Assembly: GCA_030374765.1 (NCBI GenBank)
Contig: JARGXX010000008.1
Span: forward strand, 1-64,000
Direction of reading: 5' to 3'
From: Agarophyton chilense
Lineage: Eukaryota > Rhodophyta > Florideophyceae > Gracilariales > Gracilariaceae
Length of the DNA: 64,000 nt
Shown: positions 54,795-64,000 of the stretch, in pieces
Layout: each line of letters opens with the position of its first letter
How positions within the stretch are numbered: the first letter of the stretch is position 1
Translations under genes and position numbers: made by a program
Notes under the pieces: generated by a model
What the model saw: the letters and a program-made list of their open reading frames with translations, nothing else
Database searches by the model: none
Told to the model about the DNA's origin: nothing

Positions 54795-55547
54795 TTAAGA
54801 AGGACCTGTCGGTGTAGGAACAATGGAATCAGGAGGACCCGTGTGATTGACTACCCAAGGAAGAAAACCTGCAGAAATGCTAGGAGCCATCGACCTAAGA
54901 GGTAGCAAAGGAGCAGTAGCCCCGCCACTGGGGAGAGGAGTCGAAACCAAAAGAGGATGAAGGAAATGAACCGCCGGAGCAGGTTGCAAAACAGCAGGGT
55001 TCAAGTTAGCACCTAGAAGGGGATCTGTCAAAGGATCAGATGGCGCAGCAGCAGAAACACTTGCTAGATTGGCAACCTGACGGGTGGCCAGTTGGTACAT
55101 GTCCAACTGGAACTGGTTCCGGAACTCCCCAAGTTGGTTCAGCGCCTTCATGTACTGCTCATGGCGCGGCAGCATACCTTCAAGGAGTGTTAATGCAGCA
55201 ACCACGGAGGTAGGCCCAGACCTCTGAAAGATGGTGACCCAAGACTCACGAATTCGAGCCAGCAAACCGACCACACCCAGAAAATACATCATTGGTTGAG
55301 GCGGAGGACGAAAAATACCCGCCAACAGATATCGAACCGTCCCAGCAACCCGTGAGGAGCTCGGTTGAGTAGGAGTCACACCCGTAGGGGTAAGCGACTC
55401 ACGACCTTGATTTAACGGCTCGGACGGGAAGGGACCAGGCGGGACGGCGCTGCTCAGGGACCTAGGAGGGGAATGAAGTTGGAGTAACCGGGAAGGATGC
55501 GATACGAACTTGGTTAGACAGTGGGCGATGCGGAAGCAGAATCGCAA
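54795..55547 (-). CDS. Antisense ORF beyond the pol of Gypsy D, 250 aa
   Basis: An open frame opposite to pol, at the same place as the antisense region of G1. The N-terminal ~60 residues are Ser/Pro-rich (RSLSSAVPPGPFPSEPLN). The middle (~residues 70-160) is helical and hydrophobic (YFLGVVGLLARIRESW, LNQLGEFRNQFQLDMYQLAT). The C-terminal third is Pro/Leu-rich. No domain recognised, and no clear alignment to the G1 antisense product beyond composition. Two related elements each with a long antisense ORF here argues against chance. Confidence 0.45.
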   Translation of the reverse strand: MRFCFRIAHCLTKFVSHPSRLLQLHSPPRSLSSAVPPGPFPSEPLNQGRESLTPTGVTPTQPSSSRVAGTVRYLLAGIFRPPPQPMMYFLGVVGLLARIRESWVTIFQRSGPTSVVAALTLLEGMLPRHEQYMKALNQLGEFRNQFQLDMYQLATRQVANLASVSAAAPSDPLTDPLLGANLNPAVLQPAPAVHFLHPLLVSTPLPSGGATAPLLPLRSMAPSISAGFLPWVVNHTGPPDSIVPTPTGPS

Positions 55548-56038
55548 GCAAGCAGGGCCACTACCGAAAAGGTGTCCAAGAAAGCGTTAGCTACTTTGCA
55601 TCGCTCTCATAACAGTCCCTACCCGAATGGTTGTCGCTCAAATCGGGCGCAGACGTCTTCGCGTGCCTTCCCCAACCGATACTGGCGCCGAGTTCTGAAC
55701 TTCAAGGTATCGCGTGTCGTGTACAGACACCACTCTGATGCCCGCGCCGCTGTCGCTCGCTACCACTGTATGATGTGATGGAAGGAGACACGGGGCGTGC
55801 CTCACGGGTAGGAAGGGGGTCTGTCATATAGTGGCAGAAGGTCTGACCCTTGAGGTTGTCAATATACTAGACTGACCTTGTAGGTGATGGATGCGAGGAA
55901 TCATCGGCCACGCAGCTCCAGGAAAGCTACCATCTAGGTATTGTCAGCCACGTGTAGTGTTGACCCCTATTTTCTGGTTGAGTAATTGTTAGTGATAGTA
56001 ATTGTAATTATGTGTATTTAAGTACAGTAGTTGAGTGG
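55548..56038. other. Probable 3' LTR sequence of Gypsy D
   Basis: No gene supported. TATTTAAG at about 56014 could be a promoter element. The element F at 56039 interrupts this stretch; the sequence probably resumes at 61742. Confidence 0.4.
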
Positions 56039-56505
56039 TGTTGCACGCTAGCGCCTGCTTGACCCCCACGCACGATCACGGTCAGCCCTAGATTGCTGAC
56101 CGACACGCTAATCGGTATCCCGATGCGGCAGCGCCCGATGCGCTCGCAACTGATACGCCGGCGATGCGCTGGCTCCGATTTATCGGACCTTCGCCGATGA
56201 GACGCCGCCTACAGTTTGCTCCTTCCTTTTACAATAAATACCATCGCCCGCCTTATACATTTGGCAGCCTTGAACGAAGGCAGTCGGCACATTACCAACC
56301 ATCTCTTAGCCTGCTCACGCGCACTTGAACCCTCACACCGCTGGGGGTGTTGCCTTCCGCCTACCGCAGGCAAGGCCTTTGATTGCCGCAGCCTCTGCGC
56401 TTTCGCTCGCACTGATTGCGGTCTCCGACGTCTGCAATTCCCTTCGACACATCCATTCAACTGAACGTTCCGGTGTACTATCCTTCGGAGCCGTGGCGTG
56501 CCACA
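56039..56505 (+). repeat. Left (5') LTR of chromovirus F
   Basis: 467 bp, starts TGTTGCACGC and ends GTGCCACA. Matches 61270-61736 with about ten differences. Confidence 0.9.
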
Positions 56506-56531
56506 GAAATTTCTAACTGCTCATTCCGCTG

Positions 56532-58022
56532 ATGAACACGCGCGCCAAGGCACGTTCCAGTTCTCCGTTACGTTCACCCCTCCAAACCACGAAGCGTCGA
56601 GCCAAAAAACATCACGAAATGGCCAACGACGCCCAATTCGCATCTTCGTCCCCGTCTAGAGCTGTCACCATGTTTGCGCCAATCTCAGCACCGATTTTGC
56701 GCTCGGTCGATCCGGTTAAAGTCGCCAGATTTCTCAAAGAGCGCGATCGGTACGAGTTGGAAGTCACTTCAAAGCCGTCTCAGGTGCCCTCGCTTGAAGT
56801 TCTTCCGTATAAGACCAGCGTCGACCGTTCGTTGCTCAAATCTCTCCACTATATGGGAAAGTTTGAGAAGTTGGCACCAAACACCTAGTCGTTCAAAGAC
56901 CTGACAGATGAAGTCATCAAAACATTCGTAGAGTCATTGGTCAAACGAACGGAATCCGACGCTTTCGATCCATCAATCATCGAATCTGCGCTGAAGGGAT
57001 TTTCGATGCCGACGAAGATTTTTGATCCTGAATCAAGGATAACCACATACTGCGCAGATTTTCTAGAACGTCTCGAGTCGGTAGGATGTGGCACTTTTCC
57101 GGATCAAAACCCCAAGAAATCCGTTCGCCTTCTCTGTGCCCGCCTTCAGCCTGAAGCGCTCAGAAAGGAGATGCGTAAACGACTTGAGTATGACGAGTCT
57201 TTGGAGAGCTCCGTTAGGGCATTTATCAAGATTCTTACACAAGAAGCGATAAATTGTCAAGCCTACGCTGTTAGTAAGGGCTCCGAATCTGGGCCACAGA
57301 GAAAGCAGCAGAAAGATTCTCAAGTTCCTATCACGAAATCGAAGTCGTCGAATCAGAAACCAATCTGTCCCTATCCACCCCACAAAGAAAAAGGGCAGCG
57401 CCATTTTCTTAAAGACTGTCGCGATTGTCCGAAAGAGGAAAAGGACAAACTTTTCGAAGAGCTACGTAGTATGAAGAAAGAAGGAGTCCAGCGCACAACC
57501 AATCCCCTTTGTCAAGCCAAAGACTCCACCGTTCTCTTCACGGCCACGCTCGACGAAAAGTTCCGCACCACCGTCTGCGCCGACATCGGTTCGGCTGCAA
57601 CCCTAATGGATACCTCTACCCTGGAAAGGGCACGGAAGGCTGGCGTCGACGCTTCTGTAGTCAAGCTCGTCCCTCCCCGCAAATTCGAAATGGCTGCAAA
57701 GAATCCGGGCGGTTCACCTACCATAATCGAATGTACTCACGCAGCTACTATTGACACCGAGCTACACATCCGACACGGATCCGCTCTTGTTCTGCGAAAC
57801 CTCCGATGGCTTGTTACCCCTCAAATTGTCGACGAACCTTTGCTAAGCCGCCCACTGTTGGAGGCACTAGGGTTCGATTGCCAAAAAGTAATGCAAGCCG
57901 CAGCCGATCGGTTTGGCAGCTCTGTAGACGTTTCCTCTATTCTTGGAAACAAATGTGACTTTGGAACCAGCCGGATTGGTCGCATCATCGATGGGGTTTA
58001 CCACGCCGACGGCGGTATATAA
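56532..58022 (+). mobile_element. gag: gag and protease region of chromovirus F
   Basis: It starts MNTRAKARSSSPLRSP at 56532, 27 bases after the LTR. A helical capsid-like part (LSEKAL-type helices, for example RLEYDESLESSVRAFIKIL at about 57190) is followed by a basic spacer, a Cys/His nucleocapsid-like motif, and the aspartic protease motif ADIGSAATLMD. Broken at one or two places. Confidence 0.75.
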
Positions 58023-58052
58023 GACGCCGATCTGAATGCTGACGACGGTTGG

Positions 58053-58862
58053 TTGGATCTTGGCCCCGAAAACCCAGCAGAAAAGGAAAGCGTGATACTC
58101 TCAAAGCTGGAGGAAGCCAAAAAACACGGAATGTCAGAAAACGGCTGTCACAAACTCGACATGTTGCTTCGCGAATACAGTGACATCATTAGAATGAGGT
58201 TGGACGCAGGCAAACCCGCTGACATAGAACCTCTCAAAATCACGCTCAAACCAAATGTCGTCCCTCACCGTGCCAAACAGCGGCGTTATGCGAAACCTAA
58301 GCGTGAATTTTTGACACGCTATGTTCGCGAACTCTTCCGACTCGGTTTTGTCAAGAAGGCGTCGTCGCCCGAATGGGTATCGGCACCTCTCGTCGTCCCC
58401 TAGAAACCGCCGGCTCTCTATTGCCTCACCGTTGACTATTGCTCCATCAACGCGGTAACCAGACCGACTTTCTGGCCTATGCCTAACATCGAAGCCGAAC
58501 TCGCCGACACGCGTGGCGCTGCTGCCTTTGCTGCTATTGATTTCTGTAGTGGCTACTGGCAAGCGCCTTTACACCCGGAGAGTCAGCCATTATTCGCTTT
58601 CTCGACCCCAGAAGGCGTCGTCATGCCAACTCGGACCACACAAGGCGGTTGCAATTCAGCAGCCAACTTTCAGGAAAAGGTTGAGCAATGTTTCAATGAG
58701 CTTCGAACTAACCTTAAGGCCTGGCTCGACGATTTTATGCTTTTTGCACCGAACGAAGCCAAACTTCTCTGCATCTTGCGGCGTTTTTTTGAGATCTGCC
58801 GCAAGCGCCGTCTCGTTCTTTCCTTACCAAAGTCTGATTTCTTTCTTTCCGAAGTCGCTTAG
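58053..58862 (+). mobile_element. pol: Reverse transcriptase region of chromovirus F
   Basis: Contains RT entry motifs (KRRYAKPKREFL-like leader, SPEWVSAPLVVP at about 58370), the first catalytic aspartate in AIDFCSGYWQAPLH (about 58530) and the LDDFML box (about 58725). It is followed after a gap by the RNase H frame. Confidence 0.8.
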
Positions 58863-59036
58863 TGTGGTCGAATCATCGATTCGCAAGGTGTCCGATTTCA
58901 CCCAAAGAACATAGCTGGCCTTACCAACAGCAAGCCGCCGCGTTCGGCAGGAGAACAGTCCCAGTACGTACACGGGGCTACCTGGATATCCTCCAGCATC
59001 CCGCGTTTCGCTGAGCGTGTCAGCCCACTTCGCAAA

Positions 59037-61229
59037 ATGCTTGAAAAAGCCTACGCCAAGGCAGGAGGATGTCGTAAAAAGAAGGCTATCGCACGAATCT
59101 TGCTAGAAGATTTAGGCTGGAATGAACATCACCTGAACGCCTTCAATGACTTGCAAGCCCAAATACGAGAGGCTACTCGTCTGGCACATCGCAACCCAAA
59201 CTTGACGCTGTGCATTTACACGGACGCCTCAGATAAGCACTGGGCTGCAGCAGTCACGCAGTGTCATCCTGATGAACTCAATAAGCAGCTTCGAGACCAA
59301 ACGCATGAACCATTGGCGTTTCTTAGCTCACCGTTTTCAGAGCGTGAAGAACACTGGTCTACATATGAACGTGAGGCCTACGCAGTCGTTCAAACATTCC
59401 GAAAGCTTGATTACATGCTTGCTTGTGACCAAACCATCCGCGTTTTCACAGACCACCGCAATCTGCTATTTGTTTTCAACCCGGTAACAATGGAGCCTTC
59501 TTTAGGACGCCACAAAGTACTTAAAGTCATTCGCTGGGCCCTTTATCTCAGCGCCTTTAACTACCGCATCGAACACATTCCCGGTGACTCGAACGTCTGG
59601 GCAGACATCATGACACGCTGGATGCGCGGGTATCGAAAACCTCCTGTCATTCGACGAGTGGCTCCGGTGATACCTTTTGGCGGAGTCACAATGTCCCCAG
59701 ATGACCCTGAATTCCAGTGGCCCGATATCAGCGAAATCTTGGATGTCCAGAAAAAGCACAAAACTACGGCTCCAAAAGCAGCAACGCTCCAGGATTCCCA
59801 GATCCTCTCTGTACACGGAGCAAATTGGATACCAGACGACGCTATTCACCTCAAGCTTCGACTTCTCACCATCGCACACGCGGGGACTGCCGGTCATCGC
59901 AGTGGAGACTCAACTTTGCAGGCCCTTCGGACGGAATTCTTCTGGACTGATCAGCGCGACGATGTTCGTGATTTCGTGGCTGCTTGTTTACTCTGCGTTT
60001 TTTCCAAAAGTGGCAACAAAGTACCGCGTCCGCTATCCACGACGCTACATGCTACCAAGGCAAACGAAATTATACATTTTGACTATGTTTTTCTTGGGCA
60101 AAGCGACAACGATCACAAGTACGCCCTGGTCGTCAAAGACGATCTCAGTGGCTATGTATGGCTCAATCCTTCCCCAACAGCCGATTCCAAACATGCAGCC
60201 TCGGTCCTTGCTCGTTGGACACGGATTTTCACAGCACCTGATGTATGGGTTTCCCATCAGGGATCGCATTTCAAGAATCAGGTACTGGAGCATCTCTCCT
60301 CTACCCATGCGATCCGCCACAACTTAACCTTCGCATACTCGCCCTGGATCAATGGAACCGTAGAGTCCGTCATGCGCTCTGTTCTTTCTTCCATAAGAGC
60401 AATGTTGGCAGAACTGAAGCTAAGACCCCAAGACTGGCCATCCGTTCTACCCGCTATCGCCACAGCGCTGAACGAAACTGGATTGGAGCGTCTCGGCCGC
60501 AATTCAAATGGAATCTTACGAAGCCCTCTTGAAGTCATGACTGGAATTCGACCAAAGCGCCAAATTCTTTGCATTCTGCCGCCCTCTTTAGATCACCTCA
60601 ACGCCAAGACTGTTACGCGAGCTCGTGCCATACAACTTCTCAAGATCGAAGAGCTCCAATCCTCTCTCAACCAGATGCACAAAGAGGTCTCAAACCGAAA
60701 CTTTAAAAGTCGCGAGCACGCCATTGCCAGGCACAACGCCGCAATAAATATCATTTCCCCATCGTTTTCAGTCGGAGATTTGGTTCTCGTGCGCCATGCA
60801 ACCGACCGAGGACACAAAATGCGCTTCAAGTGGCACGGCCCATTCTGCATCACCACTGTTCACAGTCCACTTGTCTATTCAATCAGCCCCCTTTCAAACG
60901 GAAGAATTGAAAAAGCCCACGCAACCCGTTTAATCCCGTACAAAAACGCATTGCACGGAACACAGGTTCCTCAAGAAATGATCGAACTTGCCGATAAAAC
61001 CGAATCTCGATACGAAGTCATAGACAAAATCGTAGACATCGGCAAAGACAAAGATGGTATTTGGCTTCGAGTCGTCTGGGATGGACTTCCTGACGAGCGT
61101 GACTGGACATGGCAGCTTGCCTCCGTTCTACATACTGATATTCCTGAGATGGTGCGCACTTTTCTCGCAACTTGCAAGAAAAAGAAGCTTGCAGCGTCAA
61201 CCATGCGCCAGCTAGGCATATCTGCCTGA
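59037..61229 (+). CDS. pol: RNase H - integrase - chromodomain frame of chromovirus F (730 aa)
   Basis: Long single frame. RNase H: LCIYTDASDKHWAAAVTQ (~residues 60-77), YEREAYAVVQTFRKLDYM, FTDHRNLLFVFNP (~residues 142-154) and WADIMTRW. Integrase zinc finger: IAHAGTAGHRSGD...CLLC (~280-322). Core: IHFDYVFLGQ (~346), WVSHQGSHFKNQVLE (~405) and YSPWINGTVESVM (~440). C-terminal: an SH3-like part (FSVGDLVLVRHATDRGHKMR, ~577) and a chromodomain-like end (YEVIDKIVDIGKDKDGIWLR, VVWDGLPDERDWTWQ, ~660-695). Stop at 61229, 40 bases before the LTR. The order is classical for chromoviruses. Confidence 0.9.
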   Translation: MLEKAYAKAGGCRKKKAIARILLEDLGWNEHHLNAFNDLQAQIREATRLAHRNPNLTLCIYTDASDKHWAAAVTQCHPDELNKQLRDQTHEPLAFLSSPFSEREEHWSTYEREAYAVVQTFRKLDYMLACDQTIRVFTDHRNLLFVFNPVTMEPSLGRHKVLKVIRWALYLSAFNYRIEHIPGDSNVWADIMTRWMRGYRKPPVIRRVAPVIPFGGVTMSPDDPEFQWPDISEILDVQKKHKTTAPKAATLQDSQILSVHGANWIPDDAIHLKLRLLTIAHAGTAGHRSGDSTLQALRTEFFWTDQRDDVRDFVAACLLCVFSKSGNKVPRPLSTTLHATKANEIIHFDYVFLGQSDNDHKYALVVKDDLSGYVWLNPSPTADSKHAASVLARWTRIFTAPDVWVSHQGSHFKNQVLEHLSSTHAIRHNLTFAYSPWINGTVESVMRSVLSSIRAMLAELKLRPQDWPSVLPAIATALNETGLERLGRNSNGILRSPLEVMTGIRPKRQILCILPPSLDHLNAKTVTRARAIQLLKIEELQSSLNQMHKEVSNRNFKSREHAIARHNAAINIISPSFSVGDLVLVRHATDRGHKMRFKWHGPFCITTVHSPLVYSISPLSNGRIEKAHATRLIPYKNALHGTQVPQEMIELADKTESRYEVIDKIVDIGKDKDGIWLRVVWDGLPDERDWTWQLASVLHTDIPEMVRTFLATCKKKKLAASTMRQLGISA

Positions 61230-61269
61230 GCACTACAGCTAAACAAAGCCGTTGCGCTCATGGGGGCAC

Positions 61270-61736
61270 TGTTGCACGCTAGCGCCTGCTTGACCCCCAC
61301 GCACGATCACGGTCAGTCCTAGATTGCTGACCGACACGCTAATCGGTATCCCGATGCGGCAGCGCCCGATGCGCTCGCAACTGATACGCCGGCGATGCGC
61401 TGGCTCCGATTTATCGGACCTTCGCCGATGAGACGCCGCCTACAGTTTGCTCCTTCCTTTTACAATAAATACCATCGCCCGCCTTATACATTTGGCAGCC
61501 TTGAGCGAAGGCAGTCGGCACATTACCAACCATCTCTTAGCCTGCTCACGCGTACTTGAACCCTCACACCGCTGGGGGTGTTGCCTTCCGCCTACCGCAG
61601 GCAAGGCCTTTGATTGACGAAGCCTCTGCGCTTTCGCTCGTACTGATTGCGGTCTCCGACTTCTGCAATTCCCTTCGACACATCCATTCAACTGAACGTT
61701 CCGGTGTACAATCCTTCGGAGCCGTGGCGTGCCACA
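61270..61736 (+). repeat. Right (3') LTR of chromovirus F
   Basis: 467 bp, same ends as the left LTR; bounded outside by GTGG (61737-61740), which is also found at 56035-56038. Confidence 0.9.
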
Positions 61737-61741
61737 GTGGC

Positions 61742-62150
61742 CACCTGGCACTGTAGCCAGTGTTGGCCAGGTCTCTGACACTAGGTCAGAGACCGTGCCT
61801 TGCTTGCACCTCCCAGGTGATCTGGAGAGTGCATTCCACTGCATATAGATAACTGCACTTCCCCCATCCTAATCTGATAAAAACAGGCATCACTTGAATC
61901 ACGACTATACCTTTTGATTCATTGTTTCTCAACTATCACACAGGTTTTCTCGCGCGTCGACGCCTACCATCGTTCACCTACAAGGCACAGACTAGCCGCC
62001 CTGCCGTTCGCCCCTGCGAGTTTTCACGGTGCTCTGTTCCCATCGAGGTTTACTACGTCCACCTTCTAAGGTTGAGCGTCAACACACTCCCTACGGTTGA
62101 GCGTCACTACTCTCTCGAGACAAGACAGTAGCATACCCCGGAGGTGATTG
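61742..62150. other. Probable continuation of the Gypsy D LTR, with a perfect hairpin
   Basis: By the insertion logic this continues 56038. GGTCTCTGAC (61770-61779) pairs perfectly with GTCAGAGACC (61785-61794) over a 5-base loop. There is also a short repeated GGTTGAGCGTCA (about 62072 and 62094) and a TATAGATAA at about 61845. No gene. Confidence 0.4.
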
Positions 62151-62508
62151 TAGGACAAATTACGTCACGCAATCTATTGTAGGCAGCTGCGAAGGTTGCA
62201 CTATGATTCCTAGTAGCGAACGTTAGATAGACACGAAATTGAATCTTTACTTTGAATTAGTAGGAGACGTTGAGTTAGGATGACGCTGCTTATTTTGCAC
62301 TGTAGAGACTCACACCAAGCTTCTAGCCACTCTAAAAGAGCTCGGAACGAGAGAACTACTTCTCTTGTCCGAGATCATCATCATCAAAAGGTATCAACCC
62401 TTAACCTCCTCTACTACAACTTCTTCTTCACGCTCAACGTTGTTCTCATTCTTCTTGCTCTCGCGCCGCCGTTTACGCCGTTTACACCGAATCGACGTTT
62501 ACACAACA
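62151..62508 (+). mobile_element. Solo Copia LTR, same family as 49230-49653
   Basis: 358 bp, starts TGTAGG and ends ACAACA; no Copia coding sequence on either side. I do not find an exact duplication around it. Lacks the internal 38-bp duplication seen in the other copy. Confidence 0.7.
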
Positions 62509-63411
62509 GACAATCTTTCTAGAATAATACAGAACGCAATTGATTGCTAGTAGGCATGCTTGCGAGGGATGGTGTATGTCTTTCCATGTGCTGTCGCTTG
62601 GTGGGTGTCATGGTGTCCACCTGTTCACATGATGTGCACTGTAAAAGGACGGCCGAGGGCCGCCGCCGCCGGAATCTCACGAAGTCAGGCAATGTCGATC
62701 CTGATTCCAAAAGAGAGAGGACCGTTGTTGGAATCCATTCCAAACATAGTTGGACGTTTTTCATTTCTTGGAATAGGACAAATTGTTCAGCCGATAAATG
62801 CAGTACACTTTTTGCTATAATTACAAGTGGATCACTACATGTGGAACGGCTCTAACGGCTATGGAAATAGAATGCTTGATAGGTTGTCCACTACTTCCGC
62901 CTTGTACGTCTTAGAGCGAATGGAAATGGGGGAATCGGGGAACTATGCGTACGGTGTTAGTTGCTTGCCATGGGGGATATACATGGTTTAAATGCTCCAT
63001 GGGGTAAAATTGGAAGTAAAATATTCCATGGCCCAATGAACTGTATTCTTGGCAAAATAGGAAAGGAGCCTCAAATCTCCCCAGCTACGCGTTTATCTAG
63101 AGCTGTTGAGAGATCTGAGCGCACTCGTAAACGCAAGATACTTATAATTTAATAATTGGAAGCCATATCATCTATATCATCACTGGGATGTAAGAGCCCC
63201 TATAAGGGTTGCCTGCAACATAAGAAAATGAAACAAGGCGGAAAGGATTCATGCGAAGCTTTCGTCGTCGCACCAACACACCAGCTCCGCAATTGATCAT
63301 TTTATAGTAAGCGTACTATTATGTTTTCGTGCATCAAACCCATCCAAGGCCTGTCTCTGAGTAGAAATCTCAGGTCAATCTCAGTGCGCAGTTGTACTCC
63401 TATCGGCATTT
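62509..63411. other. Intergenic sequence with short frames
   Basis: A 60-residue frame from ATG 62970 to TAA 63152 has a basic end (RSERTRKRKILII) but no domain or promoter support. Nothing else is supported. Confidence 0.4.
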
Positions 63412-63803
63412 CTAACATTCTCCTTCATCACAAAAAGTAGAAGATGCTCTTGCATCACTAGAAGCACTTGCATCTAAATTGGCTGCGAGTCCAATTACAT
63501 CAAGCGGGGAAGGCGTAACCTTGGGAATTTTGCAGGTAGTCTTTACAACCTCAGCCACCTTTTCGTCCAATTTGGCAAAGTCAGCTGACAGATAGAACTC
63601 TGAACCGGATCGCTCGCAATGTTCTTCAGGTATGGTACGTCGACGTTGTTCCCAATGCCGATAGCCACTAACGATATCCCTGCTTGTTTGATCTGGTTTT
63701 GCACTTGGAGCAGCAGAACTCCTGGCATCCGTCAGCAGAATGATGGATCGAGTACTTTTCCAGACTAGCCCCGGTCGAAGCACGACTCCAGTGCAGAGTT
63801 CAT
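63412..63803 (-). pseudogene. Von Willebrand factor A domain gene, decayed or mis-assembled
   Basis: The minus strand shows the second half of a vWA domain spread over different frames: helix NSALESCFDR (about 63802), the strand-loop RSIILLTDARSS (about 63750-63713), then in another frame the segment QAGISLVAIGIGNNVDVPYL with KNIASDP (about 63690-63610), then back to the first frame with EFYLSADFAKLDEKVAEVVK (about 63600-63545). It continues about 45 residues in a Ser/Ala-rich tail to a stop at 63412. vWA domains bind metal and protein ligands, often outside the cell. At least two frame changes are needed to read the fold, so this is a broken host gene or the assembly has small indels here. 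The metal-site start of the domain is not found to the right. Confidence 0.6.
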
Positions 63804-64000
63804 GTTTCAGCTAGAGAAGACCAGCAAATATGCGCCGGACTTTAGTCGTTTTCAAAAGCACAAATGTGTGCAAACGCGATGAAGATGAAAGCAGCCGACA
63901 CACGTGTCCATGTGTTGCAGCTCGACGTGTTGCGCTCATTGTACTGTATGCGCCCCGGCGCATGTGCCTTTGTATGTACACGTAGTACTGCGCTTGATCC
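63804..64000. other. Window edge, unassigned
   Basis: May hold the 5' part of the vWA gene, but no clear vWA start (DxSxS) is readable in any minus-strand frame. Confidence 0.35.

Larger units (their letters stand above)
56039..61736 (+). mobile_element. Gypsy chromovirus F with 467-bp LTRs, inserted in D
   Basis: The LTRs (56039-56505, 61270-61736) are about 98% alike, so the insertion is fairly recent. GTGG (or AGTGG, depending on one shared base) flanks both sides. Plus-strand parts: gag (56532 to about 57480) with a Cys/His motif near 57360-57420; protease (VCADIGSAATLMDTSTL at about 57570); reverse transcriptase (about 58200-58860; FCSGYWQAPLHPESQPLFAF, AWLDDFMLFAP); RNase H, integrase and chromodomain-like end (59037-61229). 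It looks broken at about three to five places. The RT/RNase H family is the one of elements C and E. Confidence 0.9.

Noticed and set aside
56506-56531. Primer-binding site of chromovirus F
   Set aside because: The bases after the left LTR do not start with TGG and match no tRNA end I can recall; left uncalled.
49230-62508. Reading the Copia LTRs at 49230-49653 and 62151-62508 as the two ends of one 13-kb element
   Set aside because: The sequence between holds other families in both orientations, the LTRs are only about 88% alike, and no shared flanking duplication is seen.

Overview
This is a transposon-dominated stretch of a eukaryotic nuclear genome. The few host-like genes have no visible introns and carry TATA-type promoters: a secreted subtilase at 27104-28279 and a 126-residue unknown protein at 32033-32413. 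Compact intronless genes embedded in nested Ty3/Gypsy (mostly chromodomain-bearing) and Ty1/Copia elements fit a red macroalga (Chondrus-like) and, less well, an oomycete. This assignment is inference; no rRNA, tRNA or marker gene settles it.

Layout: 1-10918, a young Gypsy element coded on the minus strand, with near-identical ~500-bp repeats at its ends and an antisense (plus-strand) reading region beyond its chromodomain. 11380-12440, a Copia gag remnant. 12655-16968 (probably continuing after 22053), an old minus-strand chromovirus interrupted by a whole-looking Copia element at 16969-22048, flanked by the exact 5-bp duplication CTCTT. 22765-25240, an old plus-strand Copia, followed by a 730-bp repeat. 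27000-32420, the host island: subtilase, a decayed gene, a strong hairpin, a solo LTR with a perfect duplication ATATT, and the 126-aa gene. 33320-39672, more Copia remnants and the second copy of the 730-bp repeat. 41800-47881, a complete-length but old chromovirus with 235-bp LTRs and a foreign LTR nested inside. 47950-49653, a Copia end with its LTR. 50215-51559, an unusual coding region that starts with a histone H3 N-terminal tail. 51560-52196, a Copia end. 52197-56038, a 5'-incomplete chromovirus, again with an antisense ORF. 56039-61736, another chromovirus with 467-bp LTRs, inserted into the previous unit. 62151-62508, a solo Copia LTR. 63412-63803, a decayed von Willebrand A-domain gene.

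The recurring theme is chromatin. Five Gypsy elements end in chromodomain-like modules, the whole-looking Copia polyprotein carries a Tudor-like module between integrase and reverse transcriptase, and one non-histone ORF begins with an H3 tail that keeps K4, K9, S10, K14 and K23. The H3-tail ORF is the best candidate for something undescribed. The Tudor-bearing Copia and the antisense ORFs beyond the Gypsy pol regions come next. Virus-like elements are treated as fossils and described only by family, parts, ends and approximate state.
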